Positions 1 to 8,963 of a DNA stretch of 64,000 nt are shown piece after piece. The stretch is from an uncultured Eubacteriales bacterium. GTDB lineage: Bacteria > Bacillota > Clostridia > Oscillospirales > Acutalibacteraceae. Both the position numbers and the translations under genes were made by a program. How positions within the stretch are numbered: position 1 is the stretch's first letter; the number at the start of each line of letters is the position of its first letter. The stretch spans positions 196,869-260,868 of the forward strand of contig CAKSQZ010000001.1 in the NCBI GenBank assembly GCA_934486895.1, written 5' to 3'. Under the pieces are notes generated by a model. That model saw only the letters and a program-made list of their open reading frames with translations. It was not told where the DNA came from and searched no databases.

Positions 1-1290
1 GGTCTTATAAACAAGCTCGCCCTTTTTAAACACGGGAACATTCAGCGAACGCGCGATAAAGTCGGTAACGGTCTTGCGTTTCCAGACATGATCGGGGTCA
101 AACAGCTCATAGGGCTTTGATTCATCGATCTTTTCATCGTGCATTGTGATAACATCGGCTATCGCTTTGCCGCTCACTTTATCAAAAAGACGCCACACCC
201 TCTTGAAGCATGGAAGTGTTATTTTACCGACATTATCCGAGAATTTGACCTTAGGAATAAGCTCGCCGTTTTCGTCCTCGATAGCGCACATTTTATAAAC
301 TCCGCCGAACACCGGATCGCTTGATGCGGTTATAAGCCGTTCGCCGACACCGAATGAATCGACAGCCGCGCCCTCGATCAAAAGATCGCGGATAATATAT
401 TCATCGAGCGAATTGGAAGCGACTATCGCACAGTCGGGGTAGCCGGCATCGTCCAGCATTTTGCGCGCTTTTCTCGAAAGATAGGTTATATCGCCGCTGT
501 CGATACGGATAGCACCGGGGCGGCAGCCGAGCGGTTTTAAAATATCGTTGAAACAACGGATCGCATTCGGAACACCTGATTTCAAGGTGTTGTAGGTATC
601 AACAAGCAGTGTGCAGCTGTTCGGATAGAGCTTCGCATATTCGCAGAAAGCGGTGTATTCATCGGGAAAGCTCTGAACCCAGCTGTGAGCCATTGTGCCG
701 AGGGCGGGAATGTTATAAAGCTCATCGCACAAGGTGCACGATGTGCCGCTGCAGCCCGCAATATATGCCGCTCTTGCGCCGTAGACCGACGCGTCTGCAT
801 TGTGAGCGCGGCGGGCACCGAACTCCATGACAGCTCTGCCCTGCGCGGCGCGGACAATACGGTTTGCCTTTGTTGCAATGAGCGACTGATGATTGATGCA
901 CATCAAAAGCATCGTTTCGATGATGACTGCCTGCACAAGCGGGCCTCTCACTGTCATTATCGGCTCTTTCGGGAAAACAGGCGTACCCTCGGGGACTGCC
1001 CAGACATCGCAGGAAAACTTGAAGTTTTTAAGGTATTCCAGAAATCCCTCGGAAAAGCCGCTCTTTTTGCGGAAATATTCTATATCATCATCGTCGAAAT
1101 GCAGTTCACTCAGATATTCTATCGCCTGTTCGAGTCCCGCACAGACGGCAAAGCCGCCGTTGTCAGGCACACGGCGGAAAAATACATCAAACACCGCGAT
1201 ACGATCGGCAAGGCCTGCATTGAAAAAACCGTTTGCCATTGAAAATTCATAGTAATCCGACAAAACGGCAAGTTTATGTGTATCCTTCAT
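1..1290 (-). CDS. pncB: Nicotinate phosphoribosyltransferase (3' end cut by window)
   Basis: Converts nicotinate and PRPP to nicotinate mononucleotide, the first step of NAD salvage (Preiss-Handler pathway), in the cytosol. 430 residues are visible and no stop is reached at the window edge. Family signatures are present: GTMAHSWVQSF with the His that is phosphorylated in this family, DTYNTLKSGVPNAI, and RIDSGDITYLSRK for phosphoribosyl binding. The ATG at 1290 is preceded by a clear GGAGGA. It is transcribed alone from the promoter at 1323-1351. pncA and nadE, the flanking steps of the same pathway, lie about 50 kb away in this window. Confidence 0.93.
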   Translation of the reverse strand, partial: MKDTHKLAVLSDYYEFSMANGFFNAGLADRIAVFDVFFRRVPDNGGFAVCAGLEQAIEYLSELHFDDDDIEYFRKKSGFSEGFLEYLKNFKFSCDVWAVPEGTPVFPKEPIMTVRGPLVQAVIIETMLLMCINHQSLIATKANRIVRAAQGRAVMEFGARRAHNADASVYGARAAYIAGCSGTSCTLCDELYNIPALGTMAHSWVQSFPDEYTAFCEYAKLYPNSCTLLVDTYNTLKSGVPNAIRCFNDILKPLGCRPGAIRIDSGDITYLSRKARKMLDDAGYPDCAIVASNSLDEYIIRDLLIEGAAVDSFGVGERLITASSDPVFGGVYKMCAIEDENGELIPKVKFSDNVGKITLPCFKRVWRLFDKVSGKAIADVITMHDEKIDESKPYELFDPDHVWKRKTVTDFIARSLNVPVFKKGELVYKT

Positions 1291-1322
1291 GGCTGATTCC
1301 TCCAGAGTTTTAAGCTATGTTT

Positions 1323-1351
1323 ATTGTACCACACAACCTCAAAAATTACAA
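1323..1351 (-). promoter_or_regulatory. Sigma-A promoter of pncB
   Basis: On the minus strand the -35 is TTGTAA (1346-1351), the spacer is 17 bp and the -10 is TACAAT (1323-1328). It lies about 30 bp upstream of the pncB start. No operator is recognised. Confidence 0.6.
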
Positions 1352-1466
1352 GCAGCTTGCAATAAAAGTATGCGAACACTGATTTTTATCCGGACAAAAC
1401 GCATTTCGTTGTTACAATGTCTTTCCGGCTCAGTTGATCGGAATATTCGGTTCGCCGCTTATCACA

Positions 1467-1498
1467 GAAAAAGCGGCGGCACAATATGTGCCGCCGCA
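1467..1498 (-). terminator. Intrinsic terminator downstream of the small gene at 1555
   Basis: GC-rich arms (GCGGCGGCACA and its complement, 1473-1497) followed on the minus strand by TTTTT. A second, T-poor hairpin (AAGGCTTTG/CAAAGCCTT, about 1520-1546) sits between it and the gene. Confidence 0.7.
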
Positions 1499-1554
1499 AT
1501 CGTTTTTCAAATTGAATCAAGGCTTTGTTATCTTGCAAGCAAAGCCTTATCATC

Positions 1555-1827
1555 TTATTTTTTAAGGGCTCTCTCAAGCCAGACATATCCGAGATCCATA
1601 GCCTCGAAAAAGCCGTTTTTAACGCTCGACTTCACAGCGTTATCGCGCTCGGCGGTTTTGATAAGCTCAATCTTGATCTCTTTCGAGAGCTTTATATCGC
1701 CCGACTTGTCAGCGTCCAGCACTGTGAACCTAACAGCAAATTCATCGTTCATATTGCCATAGTAGACCACATCGCCCGAACGCACGAGCGGTCTGCCCTT
1801 ATATTCCAAAAACTTGCTTTCAGCCAT
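1555..1827 (-). CDS. Small conserved-looking hypothetical protein, 90 aa
   Basis: The family is not recognised. The product is soluble and charged, with no signal peptide, membrane segment or cysteine cluster; it begins MAESKFLEYKGRPLVRSGD and ends in a predicted helix (GYVWLERALKK). The ATG at 1827 was chosen because AAAGGAGA lies 7 bases upstream; an earlier in-frame ATG at 1860 lacks an SD. It sits downstream of trxA with an 86-bp gap that holds an AT-rich TATAAT-like segment, so it may have its own promoter. It has its own terminator. Codon use and SD quality support a real gene; function is unknown. Confidence 0.7.
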   Translation of the reverse strand: MAESKFLEYKGRPLVRSGDVVYYGNMNDEFAVRFTVLDADKSGDIKLSKEIKIELIKTAERDNAVKSSVKNGFFEAMDLGYVWLERALKK

Positions 1828-1913
1828 GCAAAATTCTCCTTTACAAATATCTTTTCTCAAATACTAAATAATATTATAGCATAAGAGCGTCGTTTTGTAA
1901 AGGGATTTTCGGC

Positions 1914-2231
1914 TTATTTGCCGATGATCGCGAGCAGCTCTTCTTTTGACTGCAAACCGACCGATTTTGCGGCAACTTCTCCGTTTTTAATGACAACAAA
2001 TGTCGGAATACTGACAATCCCGAAGCTTTGCGCAAGCGAAAGATCATCGTCAACATTGATTTTGCCGACTTTAAAGCCCTCAGCTTCATCGGCGATCTCA
2101 TCGACGACCGGCGCCATCATTTTGCAAGGGCCGCACCAAGTCGCCCAAAAATCGAGCAGCACCGGAACATCGGAGCTTTTTACCTCGGAATCATAATTCT
2201 CAGCTGTAACAGTTAAAACTTTTTCAGACAT
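1914..2231 (-). CDS. trxA: Thioredoxin
   Basis: Cytosolic dithiol-disulfide reductant of 105 aa, the usual length. The redox motif WCGPCK is at residues 32-37 and the cis-proline loop reads VSIPTF. The ATG at 2231 is preferred because AAAGGTG is correctly spaced before it; an upstream GTG at 2240 overlaps that SD. The gene starts just after the stop of the FTR-like gene (2237), so the two are almost certainly co-transcribed and translationally coupled. The pairing suggests this thioredoxin is reduced from ferredoxin through its neighbour rather than from NADPH; no NADPH-thioredoxin reductase is seen nearby. Confidence 0.95.
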   Translation of the reverse strand: MSEKVLTVTAENYDSEVKSSDVPVLLDFWATWCGPCKMMAPVVDEIADEAEGFKVGKINVDDDLSLAQSFGIVSIPTFVVIKNGEVAAKSVGLQSKEELLAIIGK

Positions 2232-2236
2232 AGCAC

Positions 2237-2434
2237 TCACCTTTCTTTATAATAAAGCCTGCAATGGCAATATCCCTCAAAATTCGGATCGCTGACTTTA
2301 TCGCGAAAATCCTTGCACATACATTTTGTATCCTCGCTGCGTTCAAGCAGGCACGGGCAGTATCCGCCGGTGCGCTTTAGTCCTTCCTTTACCGTTTTGA
2401 CGACCTCGGTATTTTCATTAAGCCTAACCTTCAA
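2237..2434 (-). CDS. Ferredoxin-thioredoxin reductase catalytic-subunit-like protein, 65 aa
   Basis: Small Cys-rich protein with CPC (26-28), CMC (38-40) and CHC (56-58), resembling the catalytic chain of ferredoxin:thioredoxin reductase, which carries a 4Fe-4S cluster next to a redox disulfide. The start is taken as TTG at 2434, with a strong GGAGGTG 7 bases upstream; no ATG has an SD. The middle Cys pair is displaced relative to the classical enzyme (9 and 15 residues between motifs instead of 16 and 8), although the total is the same. No variable subunit is encoded beside it. It is followed directly by trxA, the natural substrate. The function is inferred from motif and context. Confidence 0.8.
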   Translation of the reverse strand: MKVRLNENTEVVKTVKEGLKRTGGYCPCLLERSEDTKCMCKDFRDKVSDPNFEGYCHCRLYYKER

Positions 2435-2530
2435 GATTTTCACCTCCGTTTTCTTTATTGTACACCAAATCAGTCTATTTTTCAACCAAATGTATCAATA
2501 AAATTGTTGCCGAAAATTTTTCTAATATTT

Positions 2531-2566
2531 TAAAAAAACGAACCCCGTCAAAATTGACGGGGTTCG
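2531..2566 (-). terminator. Intrinsic terminator of nifJ
   Basis: Perfect 13-bp arms (CGAACCCCGTCAA and complement, 2539-2566) followed on the minus strand by seven T. Confidence 0.85.
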
Positions 2567-2589
2567 GATCGATTAAGATCGGATGAGGA

Positions 2590-5500
2590 TCAGTCCTCGT
2601 AGAGCTTATGACGATTCTTGAGCTGTTCATACTTCGCCTTAGCGTCCTTCTCTGCCTTAGCAAAGAGGTTTTCTGCCTTCTCGGGGAATGCGCGCTTGAG
2701 CGAGCTGTAACGAACTTCGTTGAGAATGAACTCCTGATAGTCCTTAGTCGGCTCTTTGCTGTCGAGAGTGAAGGGCTTCTCGCTGTCCGGATTGAATCTG
2801 AACAGATTCCAGTAGCCTGCCGCAACAGCGTTCTTCTCCTCGGTCTGAGCGATCGACATACCGCCCTTGATACCGTGGTTGATACACGGAGCATAAGCGA
2901 TAACGATTGACGGGCCGTGATATGCTTCAGCCTCAGCGAGAGCCTTGATGCACTGGTTGTAATCAGCACCCATAGCAACCTGAGCAACATATACATAGCC
3001 GTAGCTCATTGCGATCGAAGCGAGATCCTTCTTCTTAACAACCTTACCGGAAGCTGCGAACTGAGCAATAGCACCGGTAGGAGTAGCCTTGGAAGCCTGA
3101 CCGCCTGTGTTGGAGTAAACCTCTGTATCGAATACGAGAACATTAACGTCTTCGCCGGATGCGAGAACATGATCAAGTCCGCCGTAACCGATATCGTAAG
3201 CCCAACCGTCGCCGCCGAAGATCCACTGTGACTTCTTAGCGAGGAAATCGCCGTCGGCGATAATAGCCTCAACATCAGCCTTGAGCTCGTCCTTCGGATC
3301 GGCAGCCTTGAGAGCCGCGAGGTAATCAGCAGCAGCCTTCTTGTTTGCGCCGCTGTCGTTGAATGTCTCGATCCATGCCTTTGCAGCCTCGACTACATCG
3401 CCGCCGCAATCGCATTTTTCGATGATGTTGTTAGTGTGAGTGAGCAGTCTCTCACGCATAGCCTTCTGGGCCATTGCCATACCGTAACCGAACTCGGCGT
3501 TGTCCTCAAACAGGGAGTTAGCCCAAGCCGGACCGTGACCCTCTTTGTTGACGGTGTACGGAGTAGACGGTGACGAACCGCCCCAGATAGAGGAGCAGCC
3601 TGTTGCGTTGGCAATGTACATTCTGTCGCCGAAGAGCTGAGTCGCGAGCTTAGCATACGGTGTCTCACCGCAGCCTGCGCAAGCGCCGGAGAACTCGAGC
3701 AGCGGCTGTTTGAACTGGCTTCCCTTAACGGTTGTTTCCTTGAATTTAGCAGCAACCTCAGGTTTCTCATCGAGCTTGACGCCCATATCAAAGACTTCCT
3801 GCTGATCGAGCTGACCTTCAAGCGGCTTCATTGTGAGAGCCTTTTCGCCCTTGAAGCCGGGGCATACATTAGCGCAAGAGCCGCAGCCTGTGCAGTCGAG
3901 CACGGAAACGGTCATAGCGAACTTGTAGCCGGGCATACCTGTCATATCTTTAGTCTTAGTCTGAGCCGGAGCAGCGGCTGTTTCATCCTCGGTCATAGCA
4001 ACCGGACGGATACAAGCGTGCGGGCAGACATAAGAGCAGAAGTTACACTGAATGCAGTTCTGCGGGTTCCATTCCGGAACATTAACAGCGATACCGCGCT
4101 TCTCAAATGCCGAAGAGCCGAGCGGAACTTCACCGTCTGCATCGTTAACAAATGCGGATACAGGGAGATCGTTGCCGCGCTGAGCATTGATCGGGGTGAG
4201 GATGTTGTTGACATAGTCGAGCAGTCTGTTGCCGCCGAGCTTGTTGTGAGCAGTTTCAGCGCCCTCGGTTGTAGTCGCCCAGTCAGCCGGAACATCGACC
4301 TTAACTGCACCTACAATACCGCGATCGATAGCGTCATAGTTCATCTGAACGATCTTGTCGCCCTTCTTGCCGTAGGACTTCTTAGCAGCAGCCTTCATCA
4401 GGTCAACAGCTGTCTCAGCCGGAATGATACCCGAAAGCTTGAAGAATGCCGACTGGAGGATCGTGTTGATACGGCCGCCCAGACCAAGTTCCATAGCGAT
4501 GTGTGTAGCGTCGATCGTGTAGAACTGAATGTTGTTCTTAGCGATATAATTCTTAACCTTAGCCGGCAGGTGCTTCGAAAGAGCTTCTGTATCCCAGGAG
4601 CAGTTGAGCAGGAATGTGCCGTTCGGTTTGATATCCTCAACAATATCGTACTTATCCATGTACGACGGGTTGTGACAAGCAACGAAGTCAGCCTGGTTGA
4701 TAAGGTATGTCGATTTGATCGGAGTCTTACCGAAACGCAGGTGGGAAATAGTTACACCGCCCGACTTCTTGGAGTCGTAAGCGAAGTAGCCCTGAGCGTA
4801 CATATCGGTGTTATCGCCGATGATTTTGATCGAGTTCTTGTTAGCGCCGACAGTACCGTCAGAGCCGAGACCCCAGAACTTGCAGGCATGTGTGCCTTCC
4901 GGAGCTGTTGCGGGCTCGCCCTTAACTTCGAGCGACAGGCCTGTAACATCGTCGTCGATACCGATAGTGAAGCGCTCTTTAGCGTCGGAAGCGCCCATAT
5001 TGTCATAAACAGCAACGATCTGACCCGGAGTTGTATCCTTAGAACCGAGGCCGTATCTGCCGGAGTAAACCTTAGCGTCCTTCTTGTCCGAACCGAACAG
5101 GGAAGCAACAACATCGAGGTAAAGCGGTTCGCCGATCGAGCCGGGCTCCTTTGTTCTGTCGAGAACAGAGATGTATTTAGCTGTGGACGGGATAGCAGCA
5201 AGCAGGTGCTTTGTGGAGAACGGTCTGTAAAGATGAACTTTAACAAGACCGACTTTCTCACCCTTTGCAGCGAGATAATCGATAGTCTCTTCGATAGTCT
5301 CGCAGACCGAACCCATAGCGATGATGACTTTCTCCGCGTCGGGTGCGCCGTAGTAGTTGAAGAGCTTGTAGTCTGTGCCGATCTTAGCGTTCACCTTGTT
5401 CAGATAGTCCTCGGTAACGCCTACGATCTCGTCATAGTACTTGTTGCAAGCCTCTCTTGCCTGGAAGAAGATATCCGGGTTCTGAGCGGTACCGCGCTGT

Positions 5501-6141
5501 GCCGGATGCTCAGGGTTGAGCGAACGGCGGCGGAATGCGGCAACAGCATCTTTATCGAGCAGATCGTCAAGATCTTTATAATCCCAAACTTCGATCTTCT
5601 GGATCTCGTGCGAAGTACGGAAACCGTCGAAGAAATGGATAAACGGAACTCTGCCTTTGATCGTGGACAGATGAGCTACTGCTGCGAGATCCATAGCCTC
5701 CTGCGGGCTGTTGGAGCAAAGCATAGCGTAGCCGGTCTGACGGCAGGCATATACATCGGAGTGGTCGCCGAAAATGTTCAGAGCGTGGGAAGCAACGCAG
5801 CGAGCGGATACATGAATAACGCTCGGAAGCAGTTCGCCTGCCATTTTGTACATATTCGGGATCATAAGAAGAAGTCCCTGCGAAGCGGTGTAGGTGGTTG
5901 TGAGCGCACCGGCTGTCAGCGAGCCGTGAACAGCACCTGCTGCGCCGCCTTCGGACTGCATTTCGGAAATGCGAACTTCCTGACCGAACAGGTTTTTAGT
6001 GCCTGCAACAGCCATCTTGTCGGTTTCCTCTGCCATTACCGAAGAGGGAGTGATGGGGTAGATCGCGGCGACATCAGTGAACGCATACGAAGCGTACGCG
6101 GTAGCGCTGTTACCGTCCATGGTCTTCATTTTTCTTGCCAT
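2590..6141 (-). CDS. nifJ: Pyruvate:ferredoxin (flavodoxin) oxidoreductase
   Basis: Single-chain PFOR of 1183 aa. It oxidises pyruvate with CoA to acetyl-CoA and CO2 and reduces ferredoxin, the central step of anaerobic sugar fermentation. All domains are fused in the usual order: the N-terminal pyruvate-binding region (AIYPITPSSVMAE), a central gamma-like domain, a 2x4Fe-4S ferredoxin insert (CIQCNFCSYVCPHAC and CTGCGSCANVCPG), then the TPP domain with CAGCGETPY and GDGWAYDIGYGG. The ATG at 6141 follows AGGAGG. It is monocistronic, between its own promoter and a strong terminator. A long open frame on the opposite strand (4018-6183) is a codon-bias shadow of this gene. Confidence 0.98.
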   Translation of the reverse strand: MARKMKTMDGNSATAYASYAFTDVAAIYPITPSSVMAEETDKMAVAGTKNLFGQEVRISEMQSEGGAAGAVHGSLTAGALTTTYTASQGLLLMIPNMYKMAGELLPSVIHVSARCVASHALNIFGDHSDVYACRQTGYAMLCSNSPQEAMDLAAVAHLSTIKGRVPFIHFFDGFRTSHEIQKIEVWDYKDLDDLLDKDAVAAFRRRSLNPEHPAQRGTAQNPDIFFQAREACNKYYDEIVGVTEDYLNKVNAKIGTDYKLFNYYGAPDAEKVIIAMGSVCETIEETIDYLAAKGEKVGLVKVHLYRPFSTKHLLAAIPSTAKYISVLDRTKEPGSIGEPLYLDVVASLFGSDKKDAKVYSGRYGLGSKDTTPGQIVAVYDNMGASDAKERFTIGIDDDVTGLSLEVKGEPATAPEGTHACKFWGLGSDGTVGANKNSIKIIGDNTDMYAQGYFAYDSKKSGGVTISHLRFGKTPIKSTYLINQADFVACHNPSYMDKYDIVEDIKPNGTFLLNCSWDTEALSKHLPAKVKNYIAKNNIQFYTIDATHIAMELGLGGRINTILQSAFFKLSGIIPAETAVDLMKAAAKKSYGKKGDKIVQMNYDAIDRGIVGAVKVDVPADWATTTEGAETAHNKLGGNRLLDYVNNILTPINAQRGNDLPVSAFVNDADGEVPLGSSAFEKRGIAVNVPEWNPQNCIQCNFCSYVCPHACIRPVAMTEDETAAAPAQTKTKDMTGMPGYKFAMTVSVLDCTGCGSCANVCPGFKGEKALTMKPLEGQLDQQEVFDMGVKLDEKPEVAAKFKETTVKGSQFKQPLLEFSGACAGCGETPYAKLATQLFGDRMYIANATGCSSIWGGSSPSTPYTVNKEGHGPAWANSLFEDNAEFGYGMAMAQKAMRERLLTHTNNIIEKCDCGGDVVEAAKAWIETFNDSGANKKAAADYLAALKAADPKDELKADVEAIIADGDFLAKKSQWIFGGDGWAYDIGYGGLDHVLASGEDVNVLVFDTEVYSNTGGQASKATPTGAIAQFAASGKVVKKKDLASIAMSYGYVYVAQVAMGADYNQCIKALAEAEAYHGPSIVIAYAPCINHGIKGGMSIAQTEEKNAVAAGYWNLFRFNPDSEKPFTLDSKEPTKDYQEFILNEVRYSSLKRAFPEKAENLFAKAEKDAKAKYEQLKNRHKLYED

Positions 6142-6219
6142 TTTCGTAATCCTCCTGATTCTAACTTGAATACCGAATGTTAAATAAATAACGATACGAT
6201 CCAATATTCATACATATTC

Positions 6220-6248
6220 ATTTTATCACCGTTAAGCCCTGTTGTAAA
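6220..6248 (-). promoter_or_regulatory. Sigma-A promoter of nifJ
   Basis: Minus strand TTTACA (6243-6248), 17-bp spacer, TAAAAT (6220-6225). The leader is about 70 nt and no operator is recognised. Confidence 0.6.
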
Positions 6249-6287
6249 GAGGAAAATTGTAAAAAAACATGTTTTTTCGGCATAGCG

Positions 6288-6333
6288 CAAAAACGGCGGC
6301 AAACAGCGGATATTTATCCTGACTGTCTGCCGC
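6288..6333 (-). terminator. Terminator of the FAD oxidoreductase gene
   Basis: Arms GCGGCAGACAG and CTGTTTGCCGC on the minus strand (6296-6333) with one mismatch, followed by a T run. Confidence 0.75.
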
Positions 6334-6357
6334 CCGAATATAGTTTTCGTAGTTATT

Positions 6358-7686
6358 TCAGATCATGCAGCCGTTTTGGCTGAGTTTCTCTCTGATGAGA
6401 GCTACATCGGCATTTTTTGCTTTAGCGCCGCTGTCGCAACAAACAGCCGCCGCAACGCCTGCCGCCTCACCTGTCACAAGGCAGGTCGGCATAACTCTCA
6501 CACTGCCCTGCACAATGCGGTCGCTCGAGATCGAACGCCCCGCGACAAGCACATTATCAACACCCTTAGGCACAAGACAGCGATACGGAATACCGTGGCT
6601 CTCGCCGCGCTTGTATCTGATAGCGTCGCTCTCCATTTTGTTGAAAGCGTCGCGGTTGTTTATCGATTTAGCCTCCTGCTCGCCCTTGTGAATATCGATA
6701 TAATAGCAGTTTCTGCCGATCTCATCGTCAAAACTGCGGCGCGCAAGATAGTCGTCGATCGTGAGGACATACTCGCCGACAATTCTGCGTGACTCTCTCA
6801 CACCGATCCTCGGCGATGTCTGCACAAGGTGAGAATTGCCATAGACCTTCGGGCAATACTCCGCAAGCGCGCTGTGAAGCTGGAATGCAAGCTGTCTGCC
6901 CTGGATTTCAGCCGATGATACGCTCATCGGATCGGTATTATCTACCCCGAAAATATGGCCTGCATTGAAGCCAACAACACCGTCGCCTATCAGCGACTGG
7001 CACATATGATTATCGGTTATAAGCGGATATTTTTCATCCGCGATCATATCGAACACCTTTGAATTTTCATTCGAGGGATACATATTTCCGATCAGCGGAT
7101 AGTAATACTGATCGACATTTGCGACAGTGAAGCACATTGTCGAGGGCTGAACCTCTCCGCCGTCGCCGAAGTGATACTCAGCGCCTGCGCCTACCGCAAG
7201 GTCGGCGTCTCCCGTGCAATCAATGAACATTTTTGCCCCGTAAGCAGTGAGCCCAGCCTTGTTTGAAACAATGATTTTTTCGAGCTTTGCGCCGTTGCAA
7301 ACAGTGTCGCAAACGGTGCTGTGGAACATTGTGTCCACCCCGAACTCGAGCATCATTTCATCATAGACCCGCTTTAAGACCTCAGCGTCGATCGGGATCC
7401 AATCGAACTGACGGTTCTCATCAATATGCGCCATAGGCTTTGTCGCGGCGCGAAAAACGCGCTCTGCAAGCCCTTTATAGATGATCTTCTCGCCGTCGGA
7501 AAACGGGCACCACGCAGGAACGAGTCCCGAGGTCGCCATGCCGCCTAAAAAACCGTCGCTCTCTATAATCAGCGTTTTCTTGCCCTCTCTTGCACTCGCA
7601 GCCGCCGCGGCGCAGCCTGACGGGCCGCCGCCTGCAACAATTACATCATATTCGTTATTCTCTTTGATCTCGCGCTGATATATCAT
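6358..7686 (-). CDS. FAD-dependent oxidoreductase
   Basis: Protein of 442 aa with an N-terminal dinucleotide-binding fold: DVIVAGGGPSGCAAAAASAREGK carries the GxGxxG-type loop, followed by the conserved acidic residue (LIIESDGFLGG). The later segments MFIDCTGDADLAVGAG and NVLVAGRSISSDR, and VMPTCLVTGEAAGVAAA near the C-terminus, match the FAD-oxidoreductase family often annotated PF12831. The substrate is unknown. There is no signal peptide, so it is cytosolic. The ATG at 7686 has an AGGAGT SD. It follows the ferritin gene in the same direction with a 54-bp gap and ends in its own terminator. Confidence 0.85.
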   Translation of the reverse strand: MIYQREIKENNEYDVIVAGGGPSGCAAAAASAREGKKTLIIESDGFLGGMATSGLVPAWCPFSDGEKIIYKGLAERVFRAATKPMAHIDENRQFDWIPIDAEVLKRVYDEMMLEFGVDTMFHSTVCDTVCNGAKLEKIIVSNKAGLTAYGAKMFIDCTGDADLAVGAGAEYHFGDGGEVQPSTMCFTVANVDQYYYPLIGNMYPSNENSKVFDMIADEKYPLITDNHMCQSLIGDGVVGFNAGHIFGVDNTDPMSVSSAEIQGRQLAFQLHSALAEYCPKVYGNSHLVQTSPRIGVRESRRIVGEYVLTIDDYLARRSFDDEIGRNCYYIDIHKGEQEAKSINNRDAFNKMESDAIRYKRGESHGIPYRCLVPKGVDNVLVAGRSISSDRIVQGSVRVMPTCLVTGEAAGVAAAVCCDSGAKAKNADVALIREKLSQNGCMI

Positions 7687-7740
7687 TAAAAAACACTCCT
7701 GCTTTTGCTTTGATAATTTGATCCCGAACTAAGCCTAATA

Positions 7741-8250
7741 TTAAAGAACAAGCGACGGAGCGGTGTAAACGCGGGCTCCGAGCTCGCTGTTGAGCATATA
7801 AAGTCCCTTAGCGTCCGAACCGTAAAGCTCCATTTTGGTGATAAGATCAGCGGCGTTTTTCTCCTCTTCGCCCTGCTCCTTAACAAACCAATCAAGCAGC
7901 TGCATTGTGCGGAAATCCCTTGATTCAAAAGCCGCCGCATAGATATCGTTGATGAGGCTTGTGACATACTGCTCATGCTTGAGCCCTGCTTTGAGCGGCG
8001 ACATATTATCGGTCAGCTCAGCATCGGGCTTCGCGATCGCTTCAAGTGTTACCTTTTCATCGTTGTTGTGCAGATACTTATAGAAAAGCATTGCATGATC
8101 GCGCTCTTCCTGAGCCTGGATCGTATACCAATTCTCAAAACCGTCGAGTCCTGCGTCGGCATAAAAATTCGCAAAATCAAGGTAAAGATATGCCGAATAA
8201 AACTCCTTGTTTATCTGATCGTTGATGAGTTGTGCAACTTTTTTCTCCAT
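7741..8250 (-). CDS. ftnA: Ferritin (bacterial non-haem type)
   Basis: Iron-storage and ferroxidase protein of 169 aa, the normal family length. The four-helix-bundle pattern is visible with diiron-centre motifs: EFYSAYLYLDFANF in helix A, AQEERDHAMLFYKYL (E..EERDH) in helix B, and VKEQGEEEKNAADLI in helix D. The start at 8250 has AAGGAGC close upstream. It lies between the SprT-like gene and the FAD oxidoreductase, all on the minus strand. With the flavodiiron protein and PFOR in this window it fits an anaerobe that must control iron and oxygen. Confidence 0.93.
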   Translation of the reverse strand: MEKKVAQLINDQINKEFYSAYLYLDFANFYADAGLDGFENWYTIQAQEERDHAMLFYKYLHNNDEKVTLEAIAKPDAELTDNMSPLKAGLKHEQYVTSLINDIYAAAFESRDFRTMQLLDWFVKEQGEEEKNAADLITKMELYGSDAKGLYMLNSELGARVYTAPSLVL

Positions 8251-8293
8251 AAATTTAAGCTCCTTTTTTTAATCTGTTTTGATTTTAACATCT

Positions 8294-8806
8294 TTATCCC
8301 CGATTTTCAAGCAAATCGGACTGATTTTTCAAAAGTTTCAGCTTGCCTCCGCATTTGCAGCGGTATCTCTGCGGATGTTTCACAAGCGGACACATTCGCT
8401 CTCTTTTGATCTCACTGCCGCAGTTTTTGCAAACAAGCGTGTATTTTGCCTTGGATATATCGCCGATCCCGAGTGCCTCGCAGGATGATGTGCGACTGAT
8501 ATTATAGCCGTAAGCCGAGTTCATCAGGGCGGCATATCGCTTCCACTGAGCTCCGTGGTTATCACAGCCCGGGCAGGTGTGGAGCAGTTCGTGGGCGATA
8601 GTTGTCATGCAGGCGTTGCGCGGCGCGAAAGCCAATCTCGACGCAAGCTCGATCACATACACCGAGCCTGTTTTCCTGCACAGCCCAAACCGCTTGACAG
8701 CTCGGCTGTTCGGCACAATATGAGATGAAATATTGTACGGCACGGGTATGCCGAGCTCGATCGCCTGCTCTGTGACGATGCGAAACAGGCTGTCGAAATC
8801 GTTCAA
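8294..8806 (-). CDS. SprT-like metallopeptidase-domain protein
   Basis: Predicted zinc metalloprotein of 170 aa. The HELLH motif (about residue 72) with the preceding helix is the SprT-like zinc-binding signature, and the C-terminal half has a zinc ribbon (LVCKNCGSEI... RYRCKCGGKL). SprT/Spartan relatives act on DNA-protein crosslinks, but the substrate here is unknown. The TTG at 8806 is chosen because AGAGGTGAT, a long match to the anti-SD, lies just before it; the ATG at 8833 has no SD. Confidence is good for the family and moderate for the start. Confidence 0.82.
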   Translation of the reverse strand: MNDFDSLFRIVTEQAIELGIPVPYNISSHIVPNSRAVKRFGLCRKTGSVYVIELASRLAFAPRNACMTTIAHELLHTCPGCDNHGAQWKRYAALMNSAYGYNISRTSSCEALGIGDISKAKYTLVCKNCGSEIKRERMCPLVKHPQRYRCKCGGKLKLLKNQSDLLENRG

Positions 8807-8963
8807 TCGGATCACCTCTGTTTTTATCTGCATAAATATTTTATCACAGTTTTAAAGAAAAGAAAAGCAAAATCGCAAAACTTTGTGTTCACAATTTGTT
8901 CATAAATTACACTCTTTGTTATGGTAGAATTGTAGTGTAGCAAAACCGAAAGGAAAATTTAAG

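Noticed and set aside
1289..1762. Plus-strand frames between pncB and the small gene at 1555
   Set aside because: They run through a promoter and two terminator hairpins and have no SD.
4018..6183. 721-codon open frame opposite nifJ
   Set aside because: Antisense shadow of strong codon bias in nifJ; no family similarity and no SD.
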